The notes under the pieces are model-generated. The model was not told where the DNA came from and made no database searches. It worked only from the letters and a program-made list of their open reading frames with translations. Made by a program: the position numbers and the translations under genes. Shown here piece after piece: positions 18,150-26,972 of a stretch of 64,000 nt of DNA (the first letter of the stretch is position 1; every line of letters begins with the position of its first letter). Source of the DNA: Rhodobacter xanthinilyticus (GTDB taxonomy: Bacteria; Pseudomonadota; Alphaproteobacteria; Rhodobacterales; Rhodobacteraceae); the NCBI RefSeq assembly GCF_001856665.1, contig NZ_CP017781.1, forward strand, positions 682,001 to 746,000, given 5' to 3'.

Positions 18150-18178
18150 TTGACTCACGGTCTCGCGACGACTATCAC
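18150..18178 (+). promoter_or_regulatory. Candidate promoter of the atp F0 operon
   Basis: TTGACT (18150-18155), a 17-base spacer and TATCAC (18173-18178), placing transcription start about 20 bases before atpI. The -35 matches consensus at 5 of 6 positions, the -10 at 4 of 6. Confidence 0.5.
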
Positions 18179-18205
18179 GGGGCCAACTGAACGCGGGGGC
18201 TGCCT

Positions 18206-18550
18206 ATGTCCGATCGTCCCTCTGACGAGCCTCATTCCGAACGCCTCGAAGCGCTGGAACGTAAGCTCGCAAAGGTGCGCAAGACGGTCGAGGCGCCCAA
18301 GCCGCGGGTCGATGCCAAGTTTGATCAGGCGAATATGGCCTGGCGCATGGTGATCGAGATGGTTTCGGGGCTGGGGATCGGCTTCGGTATCGGATACGGG
18401 CTCGACGTCACTTTGGGGACGAAGCCGTGGTTGATGATGCTGTTCACGATCCTCGGGCTGATTGCCGGGGTGCGGGTGATGCTGCGCACGGCGCAAGAGA
18501 TGAACAAGGAACGGCCGGCCGCAAGCGTGGCCGATGAAGAGGGAAAATAG
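18206..18550 (+). CDS. atpI: ATP synthase protein I
   Basis: A 114-residue protein: charged N-terminal part ([16 protein letters not shown]), then two membrane helices ([20 protein letters not shown] and a second ending GVRVML) of the AtpI type. AtpI helps assemble the c-ring and may transport Mg. It heads the F0 operon, 2 bases before atpB, as in other alphaproteobacteria where F0 and F1 genes are in separate operons. Confidence 0.92.
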   Translation: MSDRPSDEPHSERLEALERKLAKVRKTVEAPKPRVDAKFDQANMAWRMVIEMVSGLGIGFGIGYGLDVTLGTKPWLMMLFTILGLIAGVRVMLRTAQEMNKERPAASVADEEGK

Positions 18551-18552
18551 AC

Positions 18553-19320
18553 GTGGCGGAAGAAGCGAGCGAAGGCCTGATGTTCCACCCGATGGAACCG
18601 TTCAAGATCCACCCCCTGTTCGGGGATGGTCCGATCCATTGGTACACGCCCACCAACGCCACGCTCTGGATGGCGATCGGTGTCATCGCGATCATCCTGC
18701 TGCTCGTTGTCGGCACCCGTGGCCGCGCGGTTGTCCCCTCGCGGATCCAGTCGATCGCGGAACTGGCCTATGGCTTCATCCACAAGATGGTTGAGGACGT
18801 GGCGGGCAAGGATGGCCTGAAGTTCTTCCCCTATATCTTCACGCTGTTCCTCTTCATCGTGTTCTCGAACTTCCTCGGCCTGATCCCGATGGCCTTCACC
18901 CCCACCTCGCATATCGCGGTGACCGCGGTTCTCGCGATGCTGGTCTTCGTGACGGTGACCGTGGTCGGATTCGTCAAGAACGGCGCGGGCTTCCTTGGCC
19001 TCTTCTGGGTGTCCTCGGCGCCGCTGCCGCTGCGCCCGATCCTCGCGATCATCGAGGTGATCTCCTACTTCGTGCGCCCCGTCAGCCACTCGATCCGTCT
19101 TGCTGGCAACATGATGGCCGGCCACGCGGTGATCGAAGTGTTCGCGGGCTTCGCGCCGCTCATCCTGATGTCGGCGATCGGTATCGCCGTGACCCCGCTC
19201 TCGATCCTCGCGATCACCGCGATGTATGGTCTCGAGATGCTGGTGGCCTTCATTCAGGCCTATGTCTTCACGATCCTGACCTGCGTCTATCTGAAAGACG
19301 CTCTGCATCCGCACCACTAA
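18553..19320 (+). CDS. atpB: ATP synthase F0 subunit a
   Basis: A 255-residue membrane protein starting at GTG 18553, 2 bases after atpI. The essential Arg is in helix 5 ([18 protein letters not shown]), with the [20 protein letters not shown] region and the [20 protein letters not shown] helix typical of subunit a. Forms the proton half-channels against the c-ring. About five to six transmembrane helices. Confidence 0.96.
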   Translation: MAEEASEGLMFHPMEPFKIHPLFGDGPIHWYTPTNATLWMAIGVIAIILLLVVGTRGRAVVPSRIQSIAELAYGFIHKMVEDVAGKDGLKFFPYIFTLFLFIVFSNFLGLIPMAFTPTSHIAVTAVLAMLVFVTVTVVGFVKNGAGFLGLFWVSSAPLPLRPILAIIEVISYFVRPVSHSIRLAGNMMAGHAVIEVFAGFAPLILMSAIGIAVTPLSILAITAMYGLEMLVAFIQAYVFTILTCVYLKDALHPHH

Positions 19321-19379
19321 GCGGTTCAGGCTCGACGATCTAACAATTCAGCCAATTCCAACCTCAAGGAGTGACGAAC

Positions 19380-19616
19380 ATGGAAGGCGATATCGTTCAA
19401 ATGGGTGCTTACATCGGCGCTGGCCTGGCCTGCATGGGCATGGGCGGGGCTGCGGTCGGTGTGGGCAACGTTGCCGGCAACTTCCTGTCGGGCGCGCTGC
19501 GCAACCCGTCGGCCGCCGCTGGCCAGACCGCCACGCTGTTCATCGGCATCGCGTTCGCCGAAGCTCTGGGGATCTTCTCGTTCCTCGTCGCGCTTCTGCT
19601 GATGTTCGCCGTCTGA
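19380..19616 (+). CDS. atpE: ATP synthase F0 subunit c
   Basis: A 78-residue hairpin of two helices. The GXGXG-like packing region is [15 protein letters not shown], the polar loop is [10 protein letters not shown], and the proton-carrying carboxylate is Glu61 in [14 protein letters not shown] 19380 is preferred over GTG 19371 because AAGGAG sits 9 bases upstream of the ATG and abuts the GTG. No Na-binding ligand pattern is evident, so proton coupling is expected. Confidence 0.96.
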   Translation: MEGDIVQMGAYIGAGLACMGMGGAAVGVGNVAGNFLSGALRNPSAAAGQTATLFIGIAFAEALGIFSFLVALLLMFAV

Positions 19617-19708
19617 TCCCTTTTCGCAATCCTTGCGGTCGGGTGGGCTCCTCAGGGCCCACCCGGTAACTCAAAGGGTCCGTGAACTTAGGGTCCGAGG
19701 GGGACGAC

Positions 19709-20269
19709 ATGGCAACTGAACAAGAAGCGGCCGAACTGGCGCACGGGGCTGCGGAGGCTGCTGGCCACGCGGCTGAATCCGCCGGGATGCCGCAGCTCGA
19801 TTTCTCGACCTTCCCGAACCAGATCTTCTGGCTCGTGGTGACGCTGGTCGTGATCTACTGGGTGCTTTCGCGTATCGCCCTGCCGCGCATTGCCGGCGTG
19901 CTGGCGGACCGTCAGGGCACCATCGCCGGTGATATTGCCGCCGCCGAAGACTACAAGCTGAAGGCGAAGGACGCCGAGGCCGCCTATGAAAAGGCCCTCG
20001 CCGATGCCCGCGCCCAGGCTCAGAAAATCGTGGCTGAAACCCGCGCCGAGATCCAGAAAGAGCTCGATGCGGCGACGGTCAAGGCCGATGCCGAAATCTC
20101 GGCGCGCGCCGCCGAGTCGGAAGCCCGGATCGGCGAGATCCGTGCGGGCGCTCTTGCTGCGGTTGAAACCGTGGCCAAGGACACCGCCGCCGAGATCGTC
20201 TCGGTGCTGGGCGGCAAGGCCGATGCGGATGCGCTGGCTTCGGCCATCGGTGCGCGGCTGAAAGGGTAA
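19709..20269 (+). CDS. atpG: ATP synthase F0 subunit b'
   Basis: A 186-residue b-type stalk protein: acidic Ala-rich N-terminus, one membrane helix ([20 protein letters not shown]) and a long alanine/charge-rich coiled coil. Presence of this second b subunit next to atpF is a mark of photosynthetic bacteria and related alphaproteobacteria. It starts at ATG 19709; an upstream in-frame ATG (19682) is possible but adds an unlikely leader. The gene symbol is variable in the literature (atpX, atpF', atpG). Confidence 0.93.
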   Translation: MATEQEAAELAHGAAEAAGHAAESAGMPQLDFSTFPNQIFWLVVTLVVIYWVLSRIALPRIAGVLADRQGTIAGDIAAAEDYKLKAKDAEAAYEKALADARAQAQKIVAETRAEIQKELDAATVKADAEISARAAESEARIGEIRAGALAAVETVAKDTAAEIVSVLGGKADADALASAIGARLKG

Positions 20270-20270
20270 G

Positions 20271-20831
20271 ATGATGAAGAAACTCGCATTCCTCCTCATT
20301 CTCGCCGCTCAGCCCGCTCTGGCTGCGAGCGAAGGCCCGTTCCTGTCGCTGCGCAACCCGTATTTCGTCATCCTGATCGCCTTCCTGGTGTTCATCGGGC
20401 TGCTCTTCAAATTCAAGGTGCCGGGCATGATCGGCGCGCAGCTCGACAAACGCGCTGCCGGGATCAAATCGGACCTCGAAGAAGCCCGGGAACTGCGCGA
20501 AGAGGCTCAGTCGATCCTCGCCAGCTACGAGCGCAAGGCGCGCGACGTGCAGGCGCAGGCCGACGAGATCGTCGTGGCGGCGAAGCGTGATGCGATGGCG
20601 GCGGCCGAGCAGGCCAAGGCCGATCTGCGCGACTCGATCGCGCGGCGTCTGAAGGCGGCGGAAGATCAGATCGCTTCGGCCGAGGCCTCGGCTCTGAAAG
20701 AGGTCAAGGATCGCGCCGTTCAGGTGGCCGTGGCTGCGGCGGGTGAAGTGCTTGCCAAGCAGATGGGCGCCGCCGAACAGGCCGGGCTGATCGACGCGGC
20801 GATTGCCGAAGTCGAGACCCGGCTGCACTGA
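20271..20831 (+). CDS. atpF: ATP synthase F0 subunit b
   Basis: A 186-residue protein with a hydrophobic N-terminus ([20 protein letters not shown], signal-like), then the membrane helix [20 protein letters not shown] and a long coiled coil for the peripheral stalk. The N-terminal cleavable-looking signal is common in the alphaproteobacterial b subunit. It follows b' after a single base and ends the F0 operon at a strong terminator. Confidence 0.94.
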   Translation: MMKKLAFLLILAAQPALAASEGPFLSLRNPYFVILIAFLVFIGLLFKFKVPGMIGAQLDKRAAGIKSDLEEARELREEAQSILASYERKARDVQAQADEIVVAAKRDAMAAAEQAKADLRDSIARRLKAAEDQIASAEASALKEVKDRAVQVAVAAAGEVLAKQMGAAEQAGLIDAAIAEVETRLH

Positions 20832-20848
20832 GCTGCACCCCGAGATCG

Positions 20849-20878
20849 AGAAAACCCGGCCTTTCGGCCGGGTTTTTT
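20849..20878. terminator. Bidirectional rho-independent terminator between atpF and a gntR-type gene
   Basis: AACCCGGCC (20853-20861), loop TTTC, GGCCGGGTT (20866-20874), followed by TTTT on the plus strand and preceded by AA(A) giving T on the minus strand. It ends the atp operon and overlaps the stop of the convergent GntR-type gene. Confidence 0.9.
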
Positions 20879-21645
20879 CATTTGTCGCTCTGGTGGCGGA
20901 GCCGAAGCCGCGCCAGCGCCTCGTGCCGCTCGGCCTTGCGCTGATCGCCGAGCGCCTGCTCGACGAAATCCATATGCGCCGAGACCGCCGCGCGCGCGGC
21001 CGCCCCGTCGCGGGTCTGGATCGCGGCATTGATGGCGCGGTGCTGCTCGAGGAGCGCGTCGCGCGTCGGCCGATTGCGGAACATCACCTGGCGGTTGTAG
21101 AACACGCCCTCCTGCAACAGATCGAACATCGCGCGCATCATGTGCAGCATGATGACATTATGGCTCGCCTCGACGATCGCCATGTGGAACTGCGCGTCGA
21201 GCTCGGCCTCGTCGGAGGGGTTTCGCTTGGAATGCGCGGCCTCCATGCGCCGGAAAAGCGTGTCGATCACCTCGAGATCGGTGTCCGAGCCGAGCCGCGC
21301 GGCGCGTTCGGCGGCGAGCCCCTCGATATCGCGGCGAAACGAGAGATAGTCGAAAACTGCGTCGTCATTATGGGCGAAGAGCCGGATCAGCGCGGGCGAA
21401 AAGGCCGAGCCGAGCACATCGGCGACGAAGATCCCCGAGCCCGCGCGGGTGGTCAAAAGCCCCGCCTCCTGCAGCTCGGCCACCGCTTCGCGCAGGCTCG
21501 GACGCGAGACGTCGAGCCGCTCGGAGAGCTCGCGCTCCGAGGGCAGGCGCTCGCCCGGGCGCAAGATGCCCTGCAAGATCAGCCCCTCGATCTGACGAAC
21601 GACGGCGGCGGCGAGCTTTTCCGATTCGATCTTCTGAAATGGCAT
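20878..21645 (-). CDS. GntR-family regulator, FadR/FCD subfamily
   Basis: A 255-residue regulator. The winged helix is near residues 10-75 (RPGERLPSERELSERLDVSR, then LREAVAELQEAGLLTTRAGS) and a C-terminal FCD helical domain with the metal-type residues in DAQFHMAIVEASHNVI and EQHRAINAAIQ. This group includes PdhR, LldR and FadR, which sense carboxylic acids or acyl-CoA. No neighbouring catabolic gene shows the target. The start MPFQKIESEKLAA at 21645 is used; an upstream in-frame extension lacks domain similarity. Confidence 0.88.
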   Translation of the reverse strand: MPFQKIESEKLAAAVVRQIEGLILQGILRPGERLPSERELSERLDVSRPSLREAVAELQEAGLLTTRAGSGIFVADVLGSAFSPALIRLFAHNDDAVFDYLSFRRDIEGLAAERAARLGSDTDLEVIDTLFRRMEAAHSKRNPSDEAELDAQFHMAIVEASHNVIMLHMMRAMFDLLQEGVFYNRQVMFRNRPTRDALLEQHRAINAAIQTRDGAAARAAVSAHMDFVEQALGDQRKAERHEALARLRLRHQSDK

Positions 21646-21757
21646 AATGTCCCCCTCCGGTTCAGAAATATGACCGGTCGCGGGCTTTGCCAACGCGATT
21701 CCACGAAAAAACCGGCCAGGCGCGGGCCCGGCCGGTCTGAACCGCGGCTGCGTTGCG

Positions 21758-22426
21758 TCAGGTGTTCGGGCGGATGATGAATTCCACGCGCCGGTTCTGC
21801 GCACGCCCCTCCGGGGTGAGGTTGGTCGCGATCGGCTGATCCTCACCGCGGCCATAGGCCACGACGCGCCCGCGCGGCACGCCCGCACCGATCAGGATCT
21901 CGGAGACCGAAGTCGCGCGCGATTGCGACAGGCGCTGGTTATAGGCCGCGTCGCCGGTGTTGTCGGTATGGCCGACGACCTCGACGGTGGTGTCGGGGTA
22001 GCGGTTGAGGCTGCCCGCGAGGGTGTAGAGATCGCGCTGCAGATCGGGGCGCACCGCGGCGCTGTCGGTCGCGAAGAGCACGTCTTGCGGCATGGTCACG
22101 ACGAGGCGGTCGCCGGTGTTCACGACCGAAACGCCGTTCGAATCGAGATCGCGACGGAGCTCCTGCGCCTGTTTGTCGAGCGAAGAGCCGATCGCGCCGC
22201 CGATCAGCCCGCCGACGACGGCGCCGGCCGCGGCCTTGGCGAGCTTGTCGTCGCCCTTGCGGGTGGCGCCGAAAACGCCGCCGATCAGCGCGCCGGTGAT
22301 CGCGCCGGAGTTGCGATTCGCGTTCGGATCGGTGTTCGAATAGCCCGTGTTCATGGTGCCGGTCGTGCAGGCGCCAAGCGCGATCAGACCGGCGGCGCTG
22401 AGCATCAGGGTTTTGGATTTGAACAT
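21758..22426 (-). CDS. OmpA-family outer-membrane lipoprotein with glycine zipper
   Basis: A 222-residue lipoprotein: signal and lipobox ALGAC, a glycine-zipper region (GAITGALIGGVFGA and AAAGAVVGGLIGGAIGSSLD), then a C-terminal OmpA peptidoglycan-binding domain (VEVVGHTDNTGDAAYNQRLS, later GRGEDQPIATN and AQNRRVEFII). It resembles YiaD-type lipoproteins that tether the outer membrane to peptidoglycan. It stands alone with its own promoter region. Confidence 0.92.
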   Translation of the reverse strand: MFKSKTLMLSAAGLIALGACTTGTMNTGYSNTDPNANRNSGAITGALIGGVFGATRKGDDKLAKAAAGAVVGGLIGGAIGSSLDKQAQELRRDLDSNGVSVVNTGDRLVVTMPQDVLFATDSAAVRPDLQRDLYTLAGSLNRYPDTTVEVVGHTDNTGDAAYNQRLSQSRATSVSEILIGAGVPRGRVVAYGRGEDQPIATNLTPEGRAQNRRVEFIIRPNT

Positions 22427-22531
22427 TTTTGCCTCATGACATTGGCCCCACCCCCGGGGCGTCGGGGCTACATTATCCGATCGCGCGGCGGTTGTTCTAT
22501 CCATTCGATGCGGGTGGCAGAAAATTGCGCA

Positions 22532-23401
22532 TCACTTCTCGGGGAGAGCGGCGTGAGCGCCGGCCTCGGCGCGGGCGGCCTCGCGCGCCAGCAGCGCGCG
22601 TTTGACCCCGAGCCCCCAGTGATAGCCGCCAAGCGCGCCCGATTTGCGCAAGGCGCGGTGGCAGGGGATCAGGAGCGCGAGCGGGTTGCGCCCGACCGCG
22701 GTGCCGACTGCGCGGGTGGCGCGGGGCGCGCCGATCCGCGCCGCGAGCGCGGAATAGGTGGTGACCTCGCCCGAGGGAATCGCAAGCAGCGCCTCCCAGA
22801 CCTTGATCTGGAAGGGCGCGCCGATCAGCACCATCGGCGCCTCGCCGCGCGCGCCAAGGGCGGCCTCGACCCAGAGGCGGATCGAGTCCGGGTCTTCGAC
22901 GAGGCGGGCGTTGGGCCAGCGCGCGGTGAGATCAGCGAAGGCGGGTTCGAAGCCGGTTTCGGCGGTGAAAGCGAGCCCGCAAAGCCCGCGCGGGGTGGCC
23001 ACGGCCAGCGCCTCGCCGAAGGGCGAGGCGAAGCGGCCCCAGCGCAGGGTGAGCCCCGCCGCCCCGGCGGCAAATTCGCCCGGCGTCATCGCCTCCCAGC
23101 GCAGGAGCAGGTCATGGAGCCGCGCGCTGCCCGAGAGGCCGAGCCGGGCGGCGGTGTCGCTTACCGGCGTGCTGCGCGCGAGCAACTCCCGCGCGAGCGA
23201 GAGCGTCAGATATTGCTGATAGCGTTTCGGCGAAACCCCGGCCCAGGCGCTGAACAGGCGCTGAAAATGCGCCGGGCTCATCGCGAGCCGCGCGGCGAGC
23301 TCCTCGAGCGAGAGCGCGCGGCCCTCGGCCTGCGCCGCGTCGATCTCGGCAATCGCCCGGGCGATCACGGCGTAATGGTAGCTCTGTTCGGCCTCTGTCA
23401 T
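22532..23401 (-). CDS. AraC-type regulator fused to methylated-DNA-protein cysteine methyltransferase
   Basis: A 289-residue fusion: N-terminal AraC helix-turn-helix (LEELAARLAMSPAHFQRLFS and VSDTAARLGLSGSARLHDLL) and a C-terminal alkyltransferase domain with FQIKVWEALLAIPSGEVTTY, RAVGTAVGRNP and the active-site LLIPCHRALRKSG (Cys247). It is an Ada-like protein without the N-terminal zinc methylphosphotriester domain, so its induction mechanism must differ from E. coli Ada. It repairs O6-methylguanine by transferring the methyl group to its own Cys. Confidence 0.92.
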   Translation of the reverse strand: MTEAEQSYHYAVIARAIAEIDAAQAEGRALSLEELAARLAMSPAHFQRLFSAWAGVSPKRYQQYLTLSLARELLARSTPVSDTAARLGLSGSARLHDLLLRWEAMTPGEFAAGAAGLTLRWGRFASPFGEALAVATPRGLCGLAFTAETGFEPAFADLTARWPNARLVEDPDSIRLWVEAALGARGEAPMVLIGAPFQIKVWEALLAIPSGEVTTYSALAARIGAPRATRAVGTAVGRNPLALLIPCHRALRKSGALGGYHWGLGVKRALLAREAARAEAGAHAALPEK

Positions 23402-23471
23402 CGCATCTCTCCGGTTTCAGGGGAGAGTAGCGCCCGCGCGCGCGGGCGGCGACCCGAAAGCTGCGCAATCC

Positions 23472-24407
23472 TCAGGCGGCGAGGCGCTGGCTGCGGGCGG
23501 TGCGCTCATGGCGGAACATCGCGACCTCCCAATCCGCGAGCGTGGCGCGGGCGGCGAGTTTGTGGCCCGTCTTGAGCCGCGCCATCAGCGCCGCGCGCAC
23601 CCGATCGGGCAGGAATTGCGCGAAACTCGCATCGGCATGGACGGAGGCCACCCAGAGCCCCTCGGCGAGCACCACCTCGGGCGTGTCGAAGAGGAGCGTG
23701 TAGAGCGTCCGATGGCCCTCCGCCGGCGCGGCCTGCGGCGCGAGATGCTCGGCGGCGGCAAACATTTCGCTCTCCCCGAACCACAGCTCGAGATCGGCGC
23801 CCGCGAGCAAGATCCCGGTTTGCGGGCTCAGCAGCAGATCGCGCTCGGGCTGCAGCGGGCCAAAGGCCTCGGCGGCGACGGCGCGCGGGCGCGTCGCCTC
23901 GGGCGCGCGGCGGGGCATGTTGTGGGTGCCGAGCCACAAAAGCGGGCGGTAGCCGTTGTCGCGGGTCAGCACCCGGTCGCCCGGGCGCAGCCAGTCGATC
24001 GGTTGCGGGCCGTCATCGGTGGCGATCATCGTGCCGGCGCCGAAGGCGGGCATCAGCGCGATCTCCTCGGGGCTCGCCGGGCGCGCGCCGGTGCCCAGCG
24101 GCGCGGCCTCGCGATAGAGCTCGCCCGGGGTGAGGTATTCGCTGGGCAGGAACATCACCAGCCGGCCATCGATCTCGATCCGGTCGAGGCGGATCGTGCC
24201 GCCGCCCGCGCGTTCGAGCAGCACCGGGATATCCGCCGTCAGCACCCCCGCGACGCGGACACAGCCCGTCACATCGACGAGCCGGCTACCGCCGCTGTCA
24301 TGCACAAGGTCGAGCATTTCGATCTCGTGGTCGAAATGGTCATCGAGCTGCCACAGCCCCGCCTCGCGGTCCTGCTCCAGCGCATCTACCGGGTAGCCGA
24401 GTGTCAT
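23472..24407 (-). CDS. Hint-domain protein with Ala in place of the usual Cys
   Basis: A 311-residue protein. The Hint (hedgehog/intein) domain starts near residue 119 with MPAFGAGTMIATDDGPQPI and continues with LRPGDRVLTRDNGYRPLLWL and a block ending LSPQTGILLAG. In most members of this Rhodobacteraceae family the first motif begins with CF, and that Cys starts self-cleavage; here position 121 is Ala. The 118-residue N-terminal part has no domain I recognise. No calcium-binding RTX repeats are present. Function unknown; probably structural rather than autoprocessing. Confidence 0.8.
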   Translation of the reverse strand: MTLGYPVDALEQDREAGLWQLDDHFDHEIEMLDLVHDSGGSRLVDVTGCVRVAGVLTADIPVLLERAGGGTIRLDRIEIDGRLVMFLPSEYLTPGELYREAAPLGTGARPASPEEIALMPAFGAGTMIATDDGPQPIDWLRPGDRVLTRDNGYRPLLWLGTHNMPRRAPEATRPRAVAAEAFGPLQPERDLLLSPQTGILLAGADLELWFGESEMFAAAEHLAPQAAPAEGHRTLYTLLFDTPEVVLAEGLWVASVHADASFAQFLPDRVRAALMARLKTGHKLAARATLADWEVAMFRHERTARSQRLAA

Positions 24408-24559
24408 CAAAGCCTCCGCCCTTGCTTCTGAGGCAGTTTTGCCGCGACTCGGGAAACAACGGGTTAAGATCGCCGAAAGATTGTCTGCAATTTGTGCAAA
24501 ATTCCGCAGATCGGCGCGGCGCTCTTGCCCGGCGCGCGGGGGGCGGGCATAGCTTGGCC

Positions 24560-25204
24560 ATGATGAAACAACTCGATTACGCAAGGATGAGCGAGGTCTT
24601 CGCGCGGTTTGCCGCCGCCGAGCCCGAGCCGAAGGGCGAGCTCGACCATACCAACGCCTTCACGCTTCTGGTCGCGGTCGCGCTCTCGGCGCAGGCGACC
24701 GATGCGGGGGTGAACAAGGCCACGCGCGGGCTCTTCGCGATCGCCGACACGCCGCAGAAGATGCTCGATCTCGGGCTCGATGGGCTGACCGAGCAGATCA
24801 AGACGATCGGCCTGTTCCGCCAGAAGGCCAAGAACGTGATCCGGCTGAGCGAGATCCTCGTCGAGCGCTTCGGCGGCGAGGTGCCGTCCTCGCGCGCGGC
24901 GCTGATGAGCCTGCCCGGCGTCGGCCGCAAGACCGCCAATGTCGTGCTCAACATCTGGTTTCATTACCCCGCCCAGGCCGTCGACACCCATATCTTCCGG
25001 ATCGGCAACCGCACCGGCCTCTGCCCGGGCCGCGACGTCGAGGCGGTCGAGCGCGCCATCGAGGACAATGTGCCGGTGCAATACCAGGGCCACGCCCACC
25101 ACTGGCTTATCCTGCACGGGCGGTATATCTGCACCGCGCGCAAGCCGCGCTGCGCGGACTGCCTGATCCGTGATATCTGCCAATTCGAGGAGAAAACCGC
25201 GTGA
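24560..25204 (+). CDS. nth: Endonuclease III (DNA glycosylase/AP lyase)
   Basis: A 214-residue base-excision repair enzyme. The helix-hairpin-helix LPGVGRKTANVVL supplies the catalytic Lys, VDTHIFRIGNR the catalytic Asp, and the C-terminal Cys set (CTARKPRCADCLIRDIC) binds the 4Fe-4S cluster. It removes oxidised pyrimidines. Its stop overlaps the GTG start of the adenosine kinase gene by 4 bases. Confidence 0.96.
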   Translation: MMKQLDYARMSEVFARFAAAEPEPKGELDHTNAFTLLVAVALSAQATDAGVNKATRGLFAIADTPQKMLDLGLDGLTEQIKTIGLFRQKAKNVIRLSEILVERFGGEVPSSRAALMSLPGVGRKTANVVLNIWFHYPAQAVDTHIFRIGNRTGLCPGRDVEAVERAIEDNVPVQYQGHAHHWLILHGRYICTARKPRCADCLIRDICQFEEKTA

Positions 25205-26184
25205 AGACCTATCAAGTCGTGGGCATCGGCAATGCCATCGTCGATGTGATCGCCCAATGTGATGACGCGTTTCTCGCCCGGATGGGGATCGAGAAGGGGA
25301 TCATGCAGCTCATCGAGCGCGAGCGCGCCGAGGAGCTTTACGCCGCGATGGGCGAGCGCACCCAGGCCGCGGGCGGTTCGGTCGGCAACACGATCGCGGG
25401 GATCGGCAATCTCGGCCTGCGCACGGCCTATATCGGGCGGGTGCGCGATGATGTGCTCGGGCGGTTCTATGATGCGGCTCTGGCGGGCGAGGGGACGGAT
25501 TTCCCCAACAAGCCGGTCGCCGCGGCCGATCTGCCGACCTCGCGCTCGATGATCTTCGTCACCCCCGACGGCGAGCGCTCGATGAACACCTATCTCGGCA
25601 TCTCGGCCGAGGTCTCGACCGAGGATGTGCCGCTCGAGGTGGTGGAGAGCTGCGAGTTTCTGTTCCTCGAGGGCTATCTCTTCGACAAGGATCACGGCAA
25701 GGCGGCGTTCCTGAAGGCCGCCCAGGCGGTGCGCCGCACCGGCGGTCAGGCGGGCATCTCGCTCTCCGATCCGTTCTGCGTGGACCGCCACCGCGACAGC
25801 TTCCGCCGGCTCCTGCGCGACGAGATGAATTATGTGATCGGCAATGAACGTGAGTGGGAATCGCTCTACCAGACCGATCTGGACAGCGCGCTGGCACAAG
25901 CGGCGGCGGAGTGCGACCTCGTGGTCTGCACTCGTGGCGGCACCGATGTCGTGCTGATCCGCGGCGCCGAGCGCGTCGAGGTGCCGGTGCATCGCGTGAC
26001 CCCGGTCGACACCACCGGCGCGGGCGATCAATTCGCCGCGGGCTTCCTCTATGGCTGTGCCACGGGGCGCCCGCTCGAGGTCGCAGGCCGGATGGGCTGC
26101 ATCGCCGCGGCCGAGGTGATCAGCCATTTCGGCGCCCGACCCGAGACCGATATCGGCGCCCTCTTCCGCGCGCAGGGGCTGTGA
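25201..26184 (+). CDS. Adenosine kinase (PfkB family)
   Basis: A 327-residue ribokinase-family protein. The N-terminal QVVGIGNAIVDVIAQCDD and GGSVGNTIAGIGNLG give substrate-site glycines; the catalytic DTTGAGDQFAAGFLYG motif is at the C-terminal side. The closest group by pattern is bacterial adenosine/carbohydrate kinase of alphaproteobacteria, so adenosine as substrate is likely but not proven. It starts with GTG inside the nth stop (GTGA), and a family 2 inverted repeat follows 27 bases after the stop. Confidence 0.88.
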   Translation: MKTYQVVGIGNAIVDVIAQCDDAFLARMGIEKGIMQLIERERAEELYAAMGERTQAAGGSVGNTIAGIGNLGLRTAYIGRVRDDVLGRFYDAALAGEGTDFPNKPVAAADLPTSRSMIFVTPDGERSMNTYLGISAEVSTEDVPLEVVESCEFLFLEGYLFDKDHGKAAFLKAAQAVRRTGGQAGISLSDPFCVDRHRDSFRRLLRDEMNYVIGNEREWESLYQTDLDSALAQAAAECDLVVCTRGGTDVVLIRGAERVEVPVHRVTPVDTTGAGDQFAAGFLYGCATGRPLEVAGRMGCIAAAEVISHFGARPETDIGALFRAQGL

Positions 26185-26210
26185 CAGGCCCCGGGGGCGC
26201 GGCCCCCGGA

Positions 26211-26279
26211 CCCCCGGGATATTTGGGCATCATTGAAGGGCAGGGGGCTTGTTTCAATGATGCATAAATATCCCGGGGG
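26211..26279. repeat. Long inverted repeat, family 2, copy E
   Basis: CCCCCGGGATATTT and AAATATCCCGGGGG flank CATCATTGAA and TTCAATGATG, around an approximately 15-base G-rich loop. GGGGGCGCGGCCCCC-like hairpins flank both ends. Located after the adenosine kinase gene. A second copy is at 39670. Confidence 0.85.
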
Positions 26280-26393
26280 AGGCGTAGCCGGGGGCAGCGC
26301 CCCCTGCACGGGATTTCACAGGCGCGACGCCGTGGGGGCTGGACATTGCCCCCTGCGCAGCCCAGATCGAGGCAAGGGTAACGGAGACGCCAG

Positions 26394-26693
26394 ATGAGCC
26401 AGTTCATGATCTTTTTCGGGGTGATCGCGCTTGCCATGGCGGTGTGGCTGTCGCGGTTCCAATGGGCCAAGGCGATCGCTTTGGTGCCGGTCGGGGCGCT
26501 GGTGCCGGCGTTTTACGGTGCGGCGGTGAACTGCGGGCTCGGCTTTGCGCTCGACTTCTTCGGGCCGGGCGCCTGCGAGGGCGGCCACGCCCCGCGCGCG
26601 GTTTTCGCGGCGCTTTATGTCATCGCGCTGGCGCCGGTTCTGGTCGGCACGCTTCTCGTGAAGCTTCTGCGGATCGTGGCGGCGCGGCGATGA
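26394..26693 (+). CDS. Small membrane protein, first of a three-gene set
   Basis: A 99-residue protein with three hydrophobic helices (MIFFGVIALAMAVWLSRFQW; AIALVPVGALVPAFYGAAV; VIALAPVLVGTLLVKLL) and two Cys around CGLGFALDFFGPGACEG, possibly a periplasmic disulfide. Family not recognised. It overlaps the next gene by 4 bases, so the two are coupled, and DUF1523 follows. Confidence 0.7.
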   Translation: MSQFMIFFGVIALAMAVWLSRFQWAKAIALVPVGALVPAFYGAAVNCGLGFALDFFGPGACEGGHAPRAVFAALYVIALAPVLVGTLLVKLLRIVAARR

Positions 26694-26965
26694 TCGGCTT
26701 CCTGCGCCTTGCGGTTTTTGCGGCGGCGCTGGCGGGGGGGGCTTATTGGGCGCTCCTGATCTATTTCTGCTCGCTGCGCCGGGAGGCGCTCGAGAAGGAC
26801 TGGGACACGGCGCCGCAAGCCGAGGGGCCGGCTGCGCGCGACCGTTTCATCGAGGCGGGGATGGCGGACTATGAGCACAGCCTGCGCCGCAAGCTCCTGT
26901 GGGGCGTGCTTGTCCTGCCGGCGGTCGTGATCGGGCTTTTGATTTATCTCGTGAATTACGCGTGA
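26690..26965 (+). CDS. Small membrane protein, second of a three-gene set
   Basis: A 91-residue protein with an N-terminal helix (FLRLAVFAAALAGGAYWALL), a charged middle (RREALEKDWDTAPQAEGP) and a C-terminal helix (LLWGVLVLPAVVIGLLIYLV). The ATG overlaps the stop of the preceding gene (ATGA). It is likely to form a membrane complex with its neighbours; no function can be assigned. Confidence 0.7.
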   Translation: MIGFLRLAVFAAALAGGAYWALLIYFCSLRREALEKDWDTAPQAEGPAARDRFIEAGMADYEHSLRRKLLWGVLVLPAVVIGLLIYLVNYA

Positions 26966-26972
26966 GGGTGAG

